Numbered from the stretch's first letter, positions 9,203 to 19,711 are shown. The stretch is 64,000 bases of DNA from Sphingobium sp. TKS (GCF_001563265.1 NZ_CP005083.1:189001-253000); one strand, 5' to 3'. Notes: generated by a model from the sequence alone, not told the origin. Translations and numbers: made by a program.

Positions 9203-9986
9203 CATCCCCTTGCGCGATGTGGTTGCCGTCGTTTCGGATGCGGCGGACCGTGCCCTGACGCTCTGGGCGGGCGGGGAGACGCGCGTGCGCCAGTGGGAGA
9301 AGGTTCCCGGCCATCCAGTGTGCGAAGCCGATCTGGAACTGGACGCGATGCTGCGCGAGCGGCTCTATGCGATCGATCCGTCGGCGGGTTGGCTGTCGGA
9401 GGAGACGGCGGATACCGTGCACCGGCTCGACCTGCCCCGCGTCTGGGTGGTCGATCCGATCGACGGCACGCGTGACTATCTGCGCGGGCGGCCTGGCTGG
9501 GCGGTGTCGGTGGCGCTGGTGGAGCATGGTGCGGTGCGCTTCGGCATATTGGCGGCGCCTGCCCGCAATGAGCTGTGGATCGCGCAGGCGGGCGCGGGGG
9601 CGACCCGCAACGGGCGTATCTTGCAAGCGGGCTCGCGTGCCCTGCTGCCGGGTTCACGCGTACCCGCCGATCAGCTTCCCCGCTATGACCGCGATCTCGT
9701 CACCGTCGACAAGCCCAACAGCATCGCGCTGCGCATGGCGATGGTCGCGGCGGACGAGGCCGATCTGGTCGCGACGGTTCGCTGGGGCAATGAATGGGAT
9801 GTCGCCGCTGCGGCGTTGATCGCTGAGGAGGCGGGGGCGATCGTCACCGATGCGCTCAGCAATCCCTTTTCCTTCAACCGGCCGCAGCCCACCGCCTTTG
9901 GGTTGTTATGCGCCGCGCCGGGGATTCATGCCGCGGCGGCGGAGCGCCTGGCGCCGCGTGCGCGGGAGATATTGGGGCGGGGCTAG
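9189..9986 (+). CDS. inositol monophosphatase-family phosphatase (CysQ-like)
   Basis: A 265-residue protein of the Mg-dependent IMPase/FBPase superfamily. Metal ligands are visible as Glu71-Glu72 (LSEET), D89-PIDGT-R (the WVVDPIDGTRDY motif) and a C-terminal NEWDVAAAALIAEEAGA. In many alphaproteobacteria this family member acts as 3'(2'),5'-bisphosphate nucleotidase (CysQ), but inositol-phosphatase activity cannot be excluded. The start is a TTG at 9189 that overlaps pmbA by 14 bases; an alternative downstream start would shorten it by a few residues. Confidence 0.85.
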   Translation: MPAADIPLRDVVAVVSDAADRALTLWAGGETRVRQWEKVPGHPVCEADLELDAMLRERLYAIDPSAGWLSEETADTVHRLDLPRVWVVDPIDGTRDYLRGRPGWAVSVALVEHGAVRFGILAAPARNELWIAQAGAGATRNGRILQAGSRALLPGSRVPADQLPRYDRDLVTVDKPNSIALRMAMVAADEADLVATVRWGNEWDVAAAALIAEEAGAIVTDALSNPFSFNRPQPTAFGLLCAAPGIHAAAAERLAPRAREILGRG

Positions 9987-10008
9987 GGGTTAGGTCTGCC
10001 AAGCGATA

Positions 10009-10076
10009 CGTGCTCCTGCGAAGGCAGGAGCCCAGATCAGACGGTGGAACTGGGCTCCTGCCTTCGCAGGAGCACG
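10009..10076. repeat. 27-bp perfect inverted repeat in intergenic space
   Basis: The arms at 10009-10035 and 10050-10076 are exact reverse complements (each contains GCTCCTGC-GAAG-GCAGGAGC), with a 14-base spacer. Each arm is itself a hairpin, so the unit is a double palindrome like REP or BIME elements. It lies between the ends of two convergent genes. Nearly the same unit is found at 38662-38727, and a half unit at 87-110. Confidence 0.85.
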
Positions 10077-10125
10077 ATACGCTTCACGGAAAGCAGCGCG
10101 AAGCAGACCGTCCACCCTCCACCTA

Positions 10126-10839
10126 TCAAGGCGTGCAGCGGCGTACCGTCTCGGGTGGCAGGATTTCGCTCAGCCGCTGGCGCACAACCCCGGCCCAGAT
10201 GCGGTATCCGGCCGGGTTCATATGCACCCCGTCGGGCCGGTAATTGTCGCCCAGCTTCCCGTCCTTCAGCAGCGGCGTGGTGATGTCGGCATAATAGGTC
10301 AGCGGAATCCGGTCGATCAGCCTTTGCGCCGCCGCGTTGAACAATAGCTGGTTGCGGAAGATCGAACGGCGCGTGGGGCTAGGCTTCATCGACAGCACCA
10401 GGACCGGCACGTCGCCCATCATCCGGTTGCGCAGATCGAGGAAGTAGGCGAGGTCGCGGATGACGGTTCGGACCGCGATGCCGTTGGCGATGTCGTTTTC
10501 GCCGGCATAGAGGATGATCGCCGCCGGCTTGTGGTCGTCCGCGGTATTGGCGAAGCGGGGCAGGATTTCAGCGAAGGTCGCATTGTCGATGCCCCGGTTA
10601 TGCGCCAACCATGGCGCCATGTCCTGGTTGAGGCTGGTCCAGCGGTGCATGGACGAACTGCCCACGAACCAGAGCGAGCAGGCGCTTTGTCGCGGGTCGT
10701 CGTTCGGCAGCGTCGCTCGCGCATCGCGGTAATGGCCGGCCGCCAGCCAGCCGCCGAAGATCAGGCAGAAGACGAGAACCGCCAACCCGATCTTGGCAAA
10801 AGGCGAGGCGTCGAGGCGTTGCAGCAGCGGCGTCTTCAT
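10126..10839 (-). CDS. membrane-anchored SGNH/GDSL hydrolase
   Basis: A 237-residue protein with one N-terminal transmembrane helix (about 16-35) and an exported SGNH-hydrolase domain. Block I is FVGSSSMH at 59-65 with the nucleophile Ser, block III is YAGENDI, and block V is DGVHMN carrying the catalytic Asp-His. Such enzymes are esterases or deacetylases, often acting on polysaccharides or lipids. It is divergent from the acyltransferase gene at 10957, so the two could modify the same surface glycan, but that is inference. Confidence 0.8.
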   Translation of the reverse strand: MKTPLLQRLDASPFAKIGLAVLVFCLIFGGWLAAGHYRDARATLPNDDPRQSACSLWFVGSSSMHRWTSLNQDMAPWLAHNRGIDNATFAEILPRFANTADDHKPAAIILYAGENDIANGIAVRTVIRDLAYFLDLRNRMMGDVPVLVLSMKPSPTRRSIFRNQLLFNAAAQRLIDRIPLTYYADITTPLLKDGKLGDNYRPDGVHMNPAGYRIWAGVVRQRLSEILPPETVRRCTP

Positions 10840-10956
10840 CGAAAGATATATGTAGAGTTTTTTTTCGGCTGCAAAGCCATATTCGTTTCTTTTTCTTAAC
10901 GATGTCGCAACCCTATCAACGTTAATGTTCCGACCGGGGCGCTAGGGCAAAATTAC

Positions 10957-11913
10957 GTGGGCAAGAATCCGTCGATCGACCTGCTGAAAGGCGTGCTGAT
11001 CCTGCTCGTCATGGGCGGGCATGTGATGGAGCTGACCGGCGGCCATGATCTGGCGCTGTGGGTCGGATCTGGTTTCCGCATGCCCTTGATGGTCGGCATT
11101 TCCGGCTATTTGCTCAACGTCACCCGCACCCGTGCCGATTCCACCCAGCTTCTCATGTCCCGCTACGGCCGGCGGATGCTGCTGCCCTGGGCCTTTGCCG
11201 GGCTGGTCTATATGGTTGCCAGCGGAGAGGCGCTGCACTGGACCACGCCTTTCGACCTGATGTTCCGGCCGCCCTTCCACCTCTGGTATGTGCCGACGCT
11301 GTTCTTCCTGATCATGTTGACGCGGCTGTTGCCCTTCTCGCCGCTGGTCCTGCTGGCCATCGGCACGCCGGTCAGCCTGGCCGTCATGTACAGCTTCGGC
11401 CTCAATCACGGTCCGATCGGGCACAGCCTGTTGTCGATCGACAGCCGGTTCCTGCGCTATCCGGTCTATTTCTTCTTCGGCATGCTGATGGCGGAGCGGC
11501 GCGTTTCGCGACGTTATCTGCCGATTGCCGGGGCCGTCGCGCTGCTTGGCATCCTGTGGTGGTCGGGGCTTTACGATGCCGACGATGAGCTGGCTTTCGT
11601 GCCGGCGCGGCTGCTGATGTGCCTCGGCCTGATCGCGCTGTTGCCGATGCTGTCGGTGCTGCGGCTGGACTTTGCCCCAGTCAATGCGATCGGGCGCGAC
11701 AGTCTGTTCTTCTATCTCTGGCACCCGTTGGTCATGGGCGTGGTCATCATGACTGGAGTGGGAGCGGTGGCGACGCTGGCGCTGTCGATCCTGCTGCTGG
11801 CATTAGGCAACCGCCTTGCGGCGTCGGGGACGCTGCTGCCGCTGCTGTTCGGCAGCGTGCCGCAGGGGCGCACCGTGCGGACCACGCCCGCAAAAGCGCC
11901 CTTACCGGCCTGA
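10957..11913 (+). CDS. acyltransferase-3 family membrane protein
   Basis: A 318-residue integral membrane protein with about ten hydrophobic helices. Its N-terminus (IDLLKGVLILLVMGGHV) has the His of the acyltransferase-3/OafA/NodX family. These enzymes O-acylate sugars of surface polysaccharides, peptidoglycan or small glycosides using cytoplasmic acyl-CoA. The start is GTG at 10957, following an AT-rich gap of about 117 bases shared with the divergent SGNH hydrolase. Confidence 0.8.
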   Translation: MGKNPSIDLLKGVLILLVMGGHVMELTGGHDLALWVGSGFRMPLMVGISGYLLNVTRTRADSTQLLMSRYGRRMLLPWAFAGLVYMVASGEALHWTTPFDLMFRPPFHLWYVPTLFFLIMLTRLLPFSPLVLLAIGTPVSLAVMYSFGLNHGPIGHSLLSIDSRFLRYPVYFFFGMLMAERRVSRRYLPIAGAVALLGILWWSGLYDADDELAFVPARLLMCLGLIALLPMLSVLRLDFAPVNAIGRDSLFFYLWHPLVMGVVIMTGVGAVATLALSILLLALGNRLAASGTLLPLLFGSVPQGRTVRTTPAKAPLPA

Positions 11914-11917
11914 CTGT

Positions 11918-12427
11918 TCAGATTTTGCCATATTTGGCTTCGAACCCGGCGACGTCGCCGGCGGCGAGATATTTCGCCTGGTCGATCCACTGGTCGCGCA
12001 CCGGACGGCCCTTGAAATTGCCTAGCTTGGCGTCGATTACGGCGATGTCGGTATCGTTCCAGCCCGCGATCTGCGCATATCGGGTGACGCCCAGCTCGAT
12101 CAGCAGCGTGTTGAGCTTGGGGCCGATGCCCTTCAGCTTCAGTAGGTCGTCCGCATCGCCGGACGGCGTGGTGACGGCGGGCGATGTCGGGATCGGCTCC
12201 GGCGCGGGCGTCGGTTGAGCCGGGGCAGCGGCGATGGGTTCGGGCGCCACCGGCTCGACCGGTGCGGAGACGGACGGAGCGGCGACCGGCGCGGCAGGCT
12301 TCTTCGCCTCTACAGCGACGGGAGGCTCGCTCGGCCTGTTGCGCCCGGACAGCAGGAAGACGATGCCGATAAGGACCAGCAGCGCGATCAGCAGCCACAG
12401 GCCATAGTCCATGAAAAATTCTTGCAT
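11918..12427 (-). CDS. membrane-anchored helix-hairpin-helix protein
   Basis: A 169-residue protein that starts at the ATG at 12427. It has one transmembrane helix (LWLLIALLVLIGIVFLL), a long Pro/Ala/Glu linker (about 30-95), and a C-terminal helix-hairpin-helix domain (LLKLKGIGPKLNTLLIELGV) followed by RPVRDQWIDQAKYLAAG. The same C-terminal domain occurs as an extension on some alphaproteobacterial respiratory and ribosomal proteins. Its function is unknown. It is convergent with the acyltransferase gene, with only 4 bases between the stops. Confidence 0.75.
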   Translation of the reverse strand: MQEFFMDYGLWLLIALLVLIGIVFLLSGRNRPSEPPVAVEAKKPAAPVAAPSVSAPVEPVAPEPIAAAPAQPTPAPEPIPTSPAVTTPSGDADDLLKLKGIGPKLNTLLIELGVTRYAQIAGWNDTDIAVIDAKLGNFKGRPVRDQWIDQAKYLAAGDVAGFEAKYGKI

Positions 12428-12490
12428 CGCTCGTCCCTCCCTGTCCAACTTTGCTTTATTTAAGAGCGCTTGAGTGCGCGCTGCAAGGGA

Positions 12491-13774
12491 TCAGTGCGAG
12501 GCATCCTCCCGCGCGACTTCCCGCCAGCCAATATCGCGGCGGCAAAAGCCGGTCGGGAAGCCGATGGCGTCGACCGCCTTATAGGCCGCCTCCTGTGCTG
12601 CCTTCACCGTGTCGCCGGTCGCGGTGACGTTCAACACGCGGCCGCCATTGGCGATGATCGTGCCGTCCTTGTCCGCCGTGCCCGCGTGGAAAACACGCGC
12701 GCCGGTGGCTTCCGCCGCGTCGATGCCGGTTATCGCGCCGCCATTTTCCGGGGTGCCGGGATAGCCGTTCGCGGCCATGACGATGGTCAGCGCGGTGCGG
12801 TCCGCCAGTTGCACCGGCCCCTGACCGGCCAGCCGGCCTTCCGCCACCGCCAGCAGCAATTCCCCCAGATCGCCGTCGAAGCGCATCATCAGCACCTGGC
12901 ATTCGGGATCACCGAAGCGGGCATTATATTCGATCAGCTTTGGCCCTTCGTCGGTCAGCATCAACCCGGCATAAAGAACGCCGCTATAGGGCGTGCCTTC
13001 GGCAGTGAGCGTTTCCACCGTGGGGCGGATGATCTTCTCGATCACTTCCGCTTCCAGTTCCGGGGTCAGCACGCGGGCGGGACTATAGGCGCCCATGCCG
13101 CCGGTATTGGGGCCGGTGTCGCCATCGCCCACGCGCTTGTGGTCCTGCGCCGATCCGAAGGGCAGGATCGCGCTGCCGTCGGTCAGGGCGAAGAAGCTCG
13201 CTTCCTCGCCGGTCATGAACTCCTCCAGCACCACTTCCTCGCCCGCCGCGCCGAACGCGCCGGAGAACATGGAGTCGAGCGCCTCCAAGGCTTCTTCGCG
13301 GCTTTCCGCGATGATCACGCCCTTGCCCGCCGCCAGGCCGTCCGCCTTGATCACCACCGGCAGCGCGAAATCGTCGAGCGCGGCGATCGCGCCATCCTTG
13401 CTGGTGACGCGCTCATAGGCGGCGGTGGGGATGTTGGCGCGCTTGCACAGATCCTTGGTGAAGCCCTTCGAGCCTTCGAGCTGCGCCGCCTTCTTGCCGG
13501 GACCGAAGACCGGATAGCCCTTCACCCGCAGATTGTCGGCCAGCCCGTCGACCAGCGGCGCTTCGGGGCCGATCACCACCAGGCCGATGCTGTGGCGCAG
13601 GCAGAAATCGACCACGGCGCGATGATCCGTGGCATCGAGGTCGACCAATGTCGCATGCTGGGCTATGCCGGGGTTGCCCGGCGCGGCATAAAGGGTGGTA
13701 AGGGTAGGCGATTGCGCCAGCTTCCACGCCAGCGCATGTTCGCGGCCGCCGCCGCCCAACAGAAGGATGTTCAT
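12491..13774 (-). CDS. purD: phosphoribosylamine-glycine ligase
   Basis: A 427-residue ATP-grasp enzyme of purine synthesis that joins glycine to 5-phosphoribosylamine. The N-terminal motif is [21 protein letters not shown]-grasp elements include [14 protein letters not shown] and the conserved [12 protein letters not shown], with ARFGDPECQ near the substrate site. The ATG at 13774 gives the normal start; a frame extension to 13975 is overlap with xseA. It is divergent from xseA with a 7-base gap between start codons, so promoters lie inside the neighbouring coding regions. Confidence 0.97.
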   Translation of the reverse strand: MNILLLGGGGREHALAWKLAQSPTLTTLYAAPGNPGIAQHATLVDLDATDHRAVVDFCLRHSIGLVVIGPEAPLVDGLADNLRVKGYPVFGPGKKAAQLEGSKGFTKDLCKRANIPTAAYERVTSKDGAIAALDDFALPVVIKADGLAAGKGVIIAESREEALEALDSMFSGAFGAAGEEVVLEEFMTGEEASFFALTDGSAILPFGSAQDHKRVGDGDTGPNTGGMGAYSPARVLTPELEAEVIEKIIRPTVETLTAEGTPYSGVLYAGLMLTDEGPKLIEYNARFGDPECQVLMMRFDGDLGELLLAVAEGRLAGQGPVQLADRTALTIVMAANGYPGTPENGGAITGIDAAEATGARVFHAGTADKDGTIIANGGRVLNVTATGDTVKAAQEAAYKAVDAIGFPTGFCRRDIGWREVAREDASH

Positions 13775-13781
13775 TTCGCCC

Positions 13782-15278
13782 ATGTCCCCGGAAGATGAAG
13801 CTGGTTTCGATGTCTCGGGGCGCCTGTTAGCCGAGGAACGCGCAGGGGACAACGCGCCGCCGCTGTCGGTGAGCGAATTGTCGTCCCTGTTGAAGCGCGC
13901 GGTCGAGGACCGTTTCGGCCATGTCCGCCTGCGCGGCGAGATTTCCGGGTTCAAGCGGGCGGGGTCTGGGCACATCTATCTGTGCCTGAAGGACGACAAT
14001 GCCGTGATCGACGGCGTGATGTGGAAGGGCGGCGCGGCCCGCCTGCCCTTCGCGCCGCAGGACGGGGTGGAGGTAATCGCCACCGGCAAGCTCACCACTT
14101 ATCCCGGCCGCTCCAAATATCAGATCGTGATCGAGCGGATGGAACTGGCGGGCGAAGGCGCGCTGATGGCGCTGCTCGAGAAGCTCAAGCAGAAGCTGGC
14201 GGCGGAGGGGCTGTTCGACCGGGATCGCAAGCGCCGCCTGCCCTTCATGCCACGCGTCATCGGTGTCGTGACCTCGCCCACCGGGGCCGTGATCCGGGAC
14301 ATATTGCATCGGTTGGAGGATCGCTGCCCGACGCAGGTGCTGCTCTGGCCGGTGCTGGTCCAGGGGCAGGGCGCCGCCGAGCAGGTGGCGCGGGCGGTGC
14401 GCGGCTTTAGCGACATGCAGCCCGGCGGGCTTTTGCCGCGTCCCGATCTGGTGATCGTGGCGCGTGGCGGCGGCTCCATCGAGGATCTGTGGAGCTTCAA
14501 TGAGGAGATCGTCGTCCGGGCGGTGGCCGAATGCTCGATCCCGATCATCTCCGCCGTGGGGCATGAAACGGACACGACGCTGTGCGACTATGCCGCCGAC
14601 GTGCGGGCGCCCACGCCCACGGCTGCGGCGGAAATGGCGGTGCCGGTCCGGGCCGAACTGCTGGCGATGCTGACCGAGCAGGGGCTGCGCATGGATCGCG
14701 CCGTGCGGCGGGGCGCCGCGCAGGCGCGGGAACGGCTGGAAATGCAGGCGCGGCTGATGCCGACGCCGGATATGCTGCTCAGCCCCCAGCGGCAGAAACT
14801 GGACCAGATGTCGGATGGTCTGGTGAGCGGGTTGCGACATCGCGTTGCCGATGCCCGTGCCCATCTGGGGCAGGCGGGCGGGGCATTGCGGCCTGCCTTG
14901 CTGCGTCAATATGTCAGCCGCGCGGCCGAGCGCGTCGACCGGCTGCGGCTGCGCCCGGATTATCTGACGCGGGTCTATCAGGACCGGGCGACGACATTCG
15001 ACCGGGTTTCGCGCCTGTTCACATCGGTCAATCCGGACCTGCCGTTGCAGCGCGGCTTTGCGCGGGTGATGGCGGGCGACCGGCTGGTGAAATCGGTGGC
15101 GGAGGCCCAGGCTGCGGGGGCCGTCAGCCTGCACTTCCGCGACGGCGCGGTGGGCGCGAGCATCGAAGGCGGCGCGCCTCTTGAGAAGCCGTCCGCCGAG
15201 GCTATATCGACTCCGTCCCGCGCGCCGCGCAAGCCGCGTGAGGGCAAGGGAACGGACCAGCAGGATCTGTTTTCCTGA
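13782..15278 (+). CDS. xseA: exodeoxyribonuclease VII large subunit
   Basis: This 498-residue subunit of ExoVII degrades single-stranded DNA from either end. The N-terminal OB fold ([25 protein letters not shown]) leads into the catalytic domain with [34 protein letters not shown] and [29 protein letters not shown] coiled region follows, and the Pro/Lys-rich tail ends DQQDLFS. The start at 13782 (ATG) gives the short N-terminal extension seen in relatives. The small subunit xseB is not in the window. Confidence 0.96.
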   Translation: MSPEDEAGFDVSGRLLAEERAGDNAPPLSVSELSSLLKRAVEDRFGHVRLRGEISGFKRAGSGHIYLCLKDDNAVIDGVMWKGGAARLPFAPQDGVEVIATGKLTTYPGRSKYQIVIERMELAGEGALMALLEKLKQKLAAEGLFDRDRKRRLPFMPRVIGVVTSPTGAVIRDILHRLEDRCPTQVLLWPVLVQGQGAAEQVARAVRGFSDMQPGGLLPRPDLVIVARGGGSIEDLWSFNEEIVVRAVAECSIPIISAVGHETDTTLCDYAADVRAPTPTAAAEMAVPVRAELLAMLTEQGLRMDRAVRRGAAQARERLEMQARLMPTPDMLLSPQRQKLDQMSDGLVSGLRHRVADARAHLGQAGGALRPALLRQYVSRAAERVDRLRLRPDYLTRVYQDRATTFDRVSRLFTSVNPDLPLQRGFARVMAGDRLVKSVAEAQAAGAVSLHFRDGAVGASIEGGAPLEKPSAEAISTPSRAPRKPREGKGTDQQDLFS

Positions 15279-15312
15279 TGACGCCATTGCGCAAGAAAGG
15301 CCGAGTGACCCC

Positions 15313-15522
15313 ATGCTGATGTCCAACCGCGATCGCCCGGCCCGGCTGCACTATATGGCCTACAGCTTCCGCATCCTGCAGGCGGGCGACCATGTCGTCT
15401 GCGCCGTCAGCGGGCGAAAGATCTCGCTGGAGGATTTGCGCTACTGGAGCATCGCCCGGCAGGAACCCTATGCCAGCGCCGAAATCTCCGCCCAGGCCGA
15501 ATTGAAGGCGCGTGGCCTGTAA
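15313..15522 (+). CDS. DUF2093 domain protein
   Basis: A 69-residue protein (RPARLHYMAYSFRIL...GRKISLEDLRYWSIARQEPY) of the DUF2093 family. These small alphaproteobacterial proteins are often encoded right after xseA, as here (34-base gap). The function is unknown. The start at 15313 is followed closely by an alternative ATG two codons on. Confidence 0.8.
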   Translation: MLMSNRDRPARLHYMAYSFRILQAGDHVVCAVSGRKISLEDLRYWSIARQEPYASAEISAQAELKARGL

Positions 15523-15538
15523 AATGTCGGGGTCGTAA

Positions 15539-16375
15539 ATGAAGAGTTGGATTGCCGCCGCTGCGCTGGCGATGGCCGGCGTGACGGCTGCGTCTTTCGC
15601 AGCGCCGCCCGCCGCGGAACTGCTGTTGACCGGCGTGCCCATTCAGGGCGGCACCTTGCTGGGGACGGCGCCCAAGGGGACGGTCGAACTGCGCTTCAAC
15701 GGCCAATTGGTCCCCGTCGATGCCGATGGCCGCTTCCTGATCGCCTTCGACCGCGATGCCGTGCCGCAGGCCCGGCTCACAGGGCGTCTGGTCGATGGCA
15801 CGCTGCTGGACCGCGCCCTCGCCGTCGCGCCCCGCGACTGGCGGATCGAGCAGGTCGACGCACCACTGCGCCCGACGAAAGATACGGAAGCCTTCCTCGC
15901 CCTGCGCAAGCCGGAACTGGAGCAGATCGCCGCCGCCCGCGACATGACGACGGACGCCAGGGGCTGGCGCCAGCGGTTCATCTGGCCGCGCATCGGCCGC
16001 GTCTCCGGCCTGTTCGGGTCGCAGCGCGTCTATCAGGGGCAGCCGGGCGCCTATCATAGCGGTGTCGACGTTGCGGGCGCCACGGGCGATCCTGTCGTCG
16101 CCCCGGCCGACGGCGTGGTGATCCTGGCCGCCGATCACCCCTTCACGCTGGAGGGTAATCTGTTGATGATCGACCATGGCCATGGCCTCAACAGCGCCTT
16201 CCTGCATCTCTCGCGGATCGACGTGATTCCCGGGCAACATGTGATTCAGGGACAGCGCATCGGCGCGATCGGAGCCACCGGCAGGGCCACTGGACCGCAT
16301 CTTCATTGGGGAATGAAGTGGAATGACGCGCGGATCGATCCGCTTTTGCTCGCCGGACCCATGCCGCCGAACTGA
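15539..16375 (+). CDS. M23 (LytM-type) metallopeptidase, secreted
   Basis: A 278-residue exported protein with a Sec signal ending near residue 21 (AASFAAPPA). A middle domain carries a beta-rich fold, and the C-terminal M23/LytM domain has zinc ligands in YHSGVDVA and in GPHLHWGM (His-x-His). It should cleave peptidoglycan cross-links or serve as an amidase activator. It follows DUF2093 by 16 bases and is probably the last gene of the xseA operon. Confidence 0.88.
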   Translation: MKSWIAAAALAMAGVTAASFAAPPAAELLLTGVPIQGGTLLGTAPKGTVELRFNGQLVPVDADGRFLIAFDRDAVPQARLTGRLVDGTLLDRALAVAPRDWRIEQVDAPLRPTKDTEAFLALRKPELEQIAAARDMTTDARGWRQRFIWPRIGRVSGLFGSQRVYQGQPGAYHSGVDVAGATGDPVVAPADGVVILAADHPFTLEGNLLMIDHGHGLNSAFLHLSRIDVIPGQHVIQGQRIGAIGATGRATGPHLHWGMKWNDARIDPLLLAGPMPPN

Positions 16376-16696
16376 CGTAATATTTCACGGAACTATAATT
16401 TTATTCGTGTGTTTTCGCGCACCGAAATGCGAAAGTTTTTCCCGGAAACTCGGGCCTGCAACAATGTTGTTATACGGCTGTTCAATCGCCATTTTGTGCG
16501 ATTGTGGCATATTTACTACAGTTTCCGCCAAATGCGATTTCCGACCCCAGAGCCTGCTTTACACTCATAAAACGACTGCGCAGAGTAACCCGCAGTACGT
16601 GTGAAGAGGGTTTGCTGTCGGGCTCTTTTCGCTCTCTTCACGCGTCAAAAAAGCGCGCGGTGCAGTCCGCGAACCTCCAGAGCAAGGGACTGGATA
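16376..16696. other. AT-rich 321-base leader before the TonB receptor gene
   Basis: No convincing gene is present. The stretch is clearly richer in A/T than its surroundings (for example around 16390-16580), as expected for promoter DNA of the receptor gene, but I could not fix a -35/-10 pair. Long open frames on the minus strand over 16565-19636 are antisense shadows of the receptor. Confidence 0.4.
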
Positions 16697-19600
16697 GTGA
16701 AGACCATAACCAAGATCGGGCTGCGCGGTGGCGCGGCTCTTCAGGCGTTGACTCTCGTCGGCGCGGGCCTCGCGGCATTCTCCGCACCCGCTTTCGCCCA
16801 GGATGCAGCGCAGGGCGCCAATTCGGATGCAGGCGATGTCATCGTCGTCACCGGGTCCATCATCCGCCGTACCGATGCCGAAACGCCTTCGCCGGTCACA
16901 ACCGTTTCGGTCGAAAATCTCGACAAGCGCGGCATCAGCACGGTTCAGGAAGGTCTGCAGCGGATTGCCGCTAATAATGGCCCGGCGCTGACCAACAGTT
17001 TCTCGGCCAATGGCGCGTTCGCCGCCGGTGCTTCGGCTGTGTCGCTGCGCGGCCTGTCGACCAACTCGACGCTGGTTCTGTTCGACGGCATGCGCGCCGC
17101 TTATTATCCGCTTTCGGATGACGGCACGCGCAACTTCGTCGATCTGAACACCATCCCGGACGATATCGTCGACCATATCGAAGTGGTCCGTGACGGCGCC
17201 TCTTCCGTCTATGGCGCGGACGCCATTGCGGGCGTGGTCAACGTCATCACCAAGAAGAATTTCAAGGGCATTTCGGGTCGCGTCGAAAGCGGCATTTCCA
17301 GCCGTGGCGATGGCCAGCAATATCGCCTGTCGATGACCGCCGGCACCGGCGATCTCGATGACAATGGCTATAATGCTTATGTCAGCGGCTTCTACTATAA
17401 CAGCAAGCAACTGAAGAACGACCAGCGCCGCTATCCCTACAATACCGACGACTATCGCAACATCTGCCATGACGGCGTCTGCGGTCCGAACAATATCGTT
17501 GACGGTCTGGACGGCGACGGCGCCTATCCAGGCTTCAGCCCGGTTGTGACCAACACCGGCAGCACCTTGTTCGTGCGTCGGGCCGATGCCCTGACCGGCA
17601 CGCAGAGCGGCCGCTATCAGTTGCTTAACCCGGCCGTTGCCTGTCAGCGCGGCAGCCTCTACAATCTGACGGGTGCCGAACTGGCTGATCCGGCCAACGC
17701 CGCCGCCCCGACCACCGTATGTCAGGAAGACCTGACCAAGAATTACGGCGTCATCAACCCGGATATCGAGCGTTACGGCCTGTCGGCCCGTTTCACCGCC
17801 CGCGTCGGTGATTCGAGCGAAGCCTATGCCGAGTTCAACTTCCTGACCACCAAGGTCGCCTATGACGGCCTGCCCAGCACGCTTCGTGCGAACGCGCCAG
17901 CGCCCTTCTACTTCCCGCGCTACAGCACCTCGGGCAACGTCGCTTATTATGGCAACAACAACATCCTGCAATTGCCGGTCTATGTCTGCCCGCGCGGAAC
18001 GACCGTCGCCTGCACGGCTGCCAATGGCACGCTGAACCCGAACAACCCGTTTGCGGCCGCAGGCCAGAAGGCGGCGTTGATCGGCCGTCTGCCCAACTCG
18101 ATCGAGCATGATGAATCGCGTACCCGCGCCTATCGCGGTGCGCTCGGCATCAAGGGCCCGATCAACGACAAGTGGAGCTATCAGGTCGACGCGACCGCGA
18201 TGCACATGGATCTGCGCCGCAAGTCGGACGGCTATGTCTACATCCAGCACCTGCTGGACGTGATCGCGGATGGCAGCTTCAACTTCCTGAATCCTAACGC
18301 CAACAGCCAGGCGAGCATGGATTATCTGATGCCGACGGCAATCGCCAATTCGACGTCGGACATGGTTCAGGTTCAGGGTGCGGTCCAGGGCGAACTGTTC
18401 GACCTGCCGGGCGGCCCGCTGCAGTTCGCCGCGGGCGTGTCGTTCCGCTATGAAGCGATCGACTCTCCGTCGATCAACTCCGATATCAATGGCGGCACGG
18501 AGCGCTATTATCGTTTGAACGGTTTCGCCGTGAAGGGTGATCGCCGGGTCTATTCGGCCTTTGCGGAACTTACGGCTCCCATCATCGACCAGGTCGAAGT
18601 CGATGCGTCGGGCCGGTATGACCGTTATTCGGGTGGTCTCGACAATTTCTCGCCGAAGATCGGCGTGAAGGTGAAGCCGATCAAGGAAGTGCTGCTGCGC
18701 GGCACCTTCTCGAAGGGCTTCCGCGTTCCGAGCTTCGGTGAAGCGAATGCGACCTTCCCGACGACGGGCTTCGTCACCAACAACCAGAGCCTGTTCAACG
18801 ACACCTATCTGGCGCAATATGGCTGCACGGTCGCGACCTTCAGCTCGTGCCCGCAATATATCCGCAGCGGCAGCTATGGCGCGACCTCGCTCGCCAATCC
18901 GGAGCTGAAGGCGGAAAAGTCGCGCAGCTTCACGGCCGGTATCCTGGTCGAGCCGATGCGGGGCGTGTCCTTCTCGGTCGACTATTACAACATCAAGAAG
19001 ACGGGCGCGATCACCACGGCCGACAACACCCCGGCGTTGCAGGCCTATTATGCGGGTCTGCCGATCCCGGCAGGCTTCAACGTCATCGAAGACGTGCCCA
19101 TCGCGCCGGGCGATCCGCGCCAGCCGCGCGTTGCCTTTGTCCAGTCGGGCTTCATCAACGCCAACACCATCAAGTCGGAAGGCCTGGACTTCGAAGCCAA
19201 TATCGATCTGCCGGTCGCCGAGGGCATCCGTTGGAACAGCTCGCTGCAAGCCAGCTACATCCTGCGTCTGGAAACCGAATTTCCCGACGGTTCGGTGGAA
19301 CGCTATGACGGCACGCTCGGCAACTTCAACCTGACCGCCGGTTCGGGCACGCCCAAGTGGCGCGGCACCTGGACCAACACGCTTGACTTTGGCGGTTTCG
19401 CGCTCAGCGGTACGGCCAACTTCTTCGGCGGTTACGACACGTCGGCGATGGACCAGGGCACCGGCTACAAGGATTGCGGCCTGAACGACGGCTCGCTGCC
19501 TTGCCGGGTGAAGGACTACATCACCTTCGATCTCAATGCGCAGGTCAAGGTGACGGACCGCTTCACCTTCTACGCCAACATGCTGAACGTGTTCGACAAG

Positions 19601-19711
19601 CTGCCTCCGATCGACACGATCACCTATGGCGCCCATGCCTACAACCCGGTTCAGGGTGGCGAAGGCATATTGGGCCGCTATTTCCGCATCGGCGCGAAGT
19701 TCAACTACTGA
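16697..19711 (+). CDS. TonB-dependent outer-membrane receptor
   Basis: A 1004-residue protein starting at GTG 16697, chosen because it gives a Sec signal (GAALQALTLVGAGLAAFSAPAFAQ) of about 34 residues. A TonB-box-like segment (GDVIVVTGSIIRR) and the plug domain follow (SLRGLSTNSTLVLFDGMRA, VVRDGASSVYGADAIAGVVNVITKK). The beta-barrel ends in an aromatic residue (FNY), as outer-membrane proteins do. This subclass, with a large Asn-rich barrel, is common in sphingomonads and imports oligosaccharides, siderophores or hydrophobic compounds; the ligand cannot be told. A strong terminator follows. Confidence 0.93.
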   Translation: MKTITKIGLRGGAALQALTLVGAGLAAFSAPAFAQDAAQGANSDAGDVIVVTGSIIRRTDAETPSPVTTVSVENLDKRGISTVQEGLQRIAANNGPALTNSFSANGAFAAGASAVSLRGLSTNSTLVLFDGMRAAYYPLSDDGTRNFVDLNTIPDDIVDHIEVVRDGASSVYGADAIAGVVNVITKKNFKGISGRVESGISSRGDGQQYRLSMTAGTGDLDDNGYNAYVSGFYYNSKQLKNDQRRYPYNTDDYRNICHDGVCGPNNIVDGLDGDGAYPGFSPVVTNTGSTLFVRRADALTGTQSGRYQLLNPAVACQRGSLYNLTGAELADPANAAAPTTVCQEDLTKNYGVINPDIERYGLSARFTARVGDSSEAYAEFNFLTTKVAYDGLPSTLRANAPAPFYFPRYSTSGNVAYYGNNNILQLPVYVCPRGTTVACTAANGTLNPNNPFAAAGQKAALIGRLPNSIEHDESRTRAYRGALGIKGPINDKWSYQVDATAMHMDLRRKSDGYVYIQHLLDVIADGSFNFLNPNANSQASMDYLMPTAIANSTSDMVQVQGAVQGELFDLPGGPLQFAAGVSFRYEAIDSPSINSDINGGTERYYRLNGFAVKGDRRVYSAFAELTAPIIDQVEVDASGRYDRYSGGLDNFSPKIGVKVKPIKEVLLRGTFSKGFRVPSFGEANATFPTTGFVTNNQSLFNDTYLAQYGCTVATFSSCPQYIRSGSYGATSLANPELKAEKSRSFTAGILVEPMRGVSFSVDYYNIKKTGAITTADNTPALQAYYAGLPIPAGFNVIEDVPIAPGDPRQPRVAFVQSGFINANTIKSEGLDFEANIDLPVAEGIRWNSSLQASYILRLETEFPDGSVERYDGTLGNFNLTAGSGTPKWRGTWTNTLDFGGFALSGTANFFGGYDTSAMDQGTGYKDCGLNDGSLPCRVKDYITFDLNAQVKVTDRFTFYANMLNVFDKLPPIDTITYGAHAYNPVQGGEGILGRYFRIGAKFNY

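Noticed and set aside
16565..19636. Open frame of 1023 codons on the minus strand across the TonB receptor gene
   Set aside because: Antisense of a GC-rich coding region; no signal, domain or start support, while the plus strand encodes a complete receptor.
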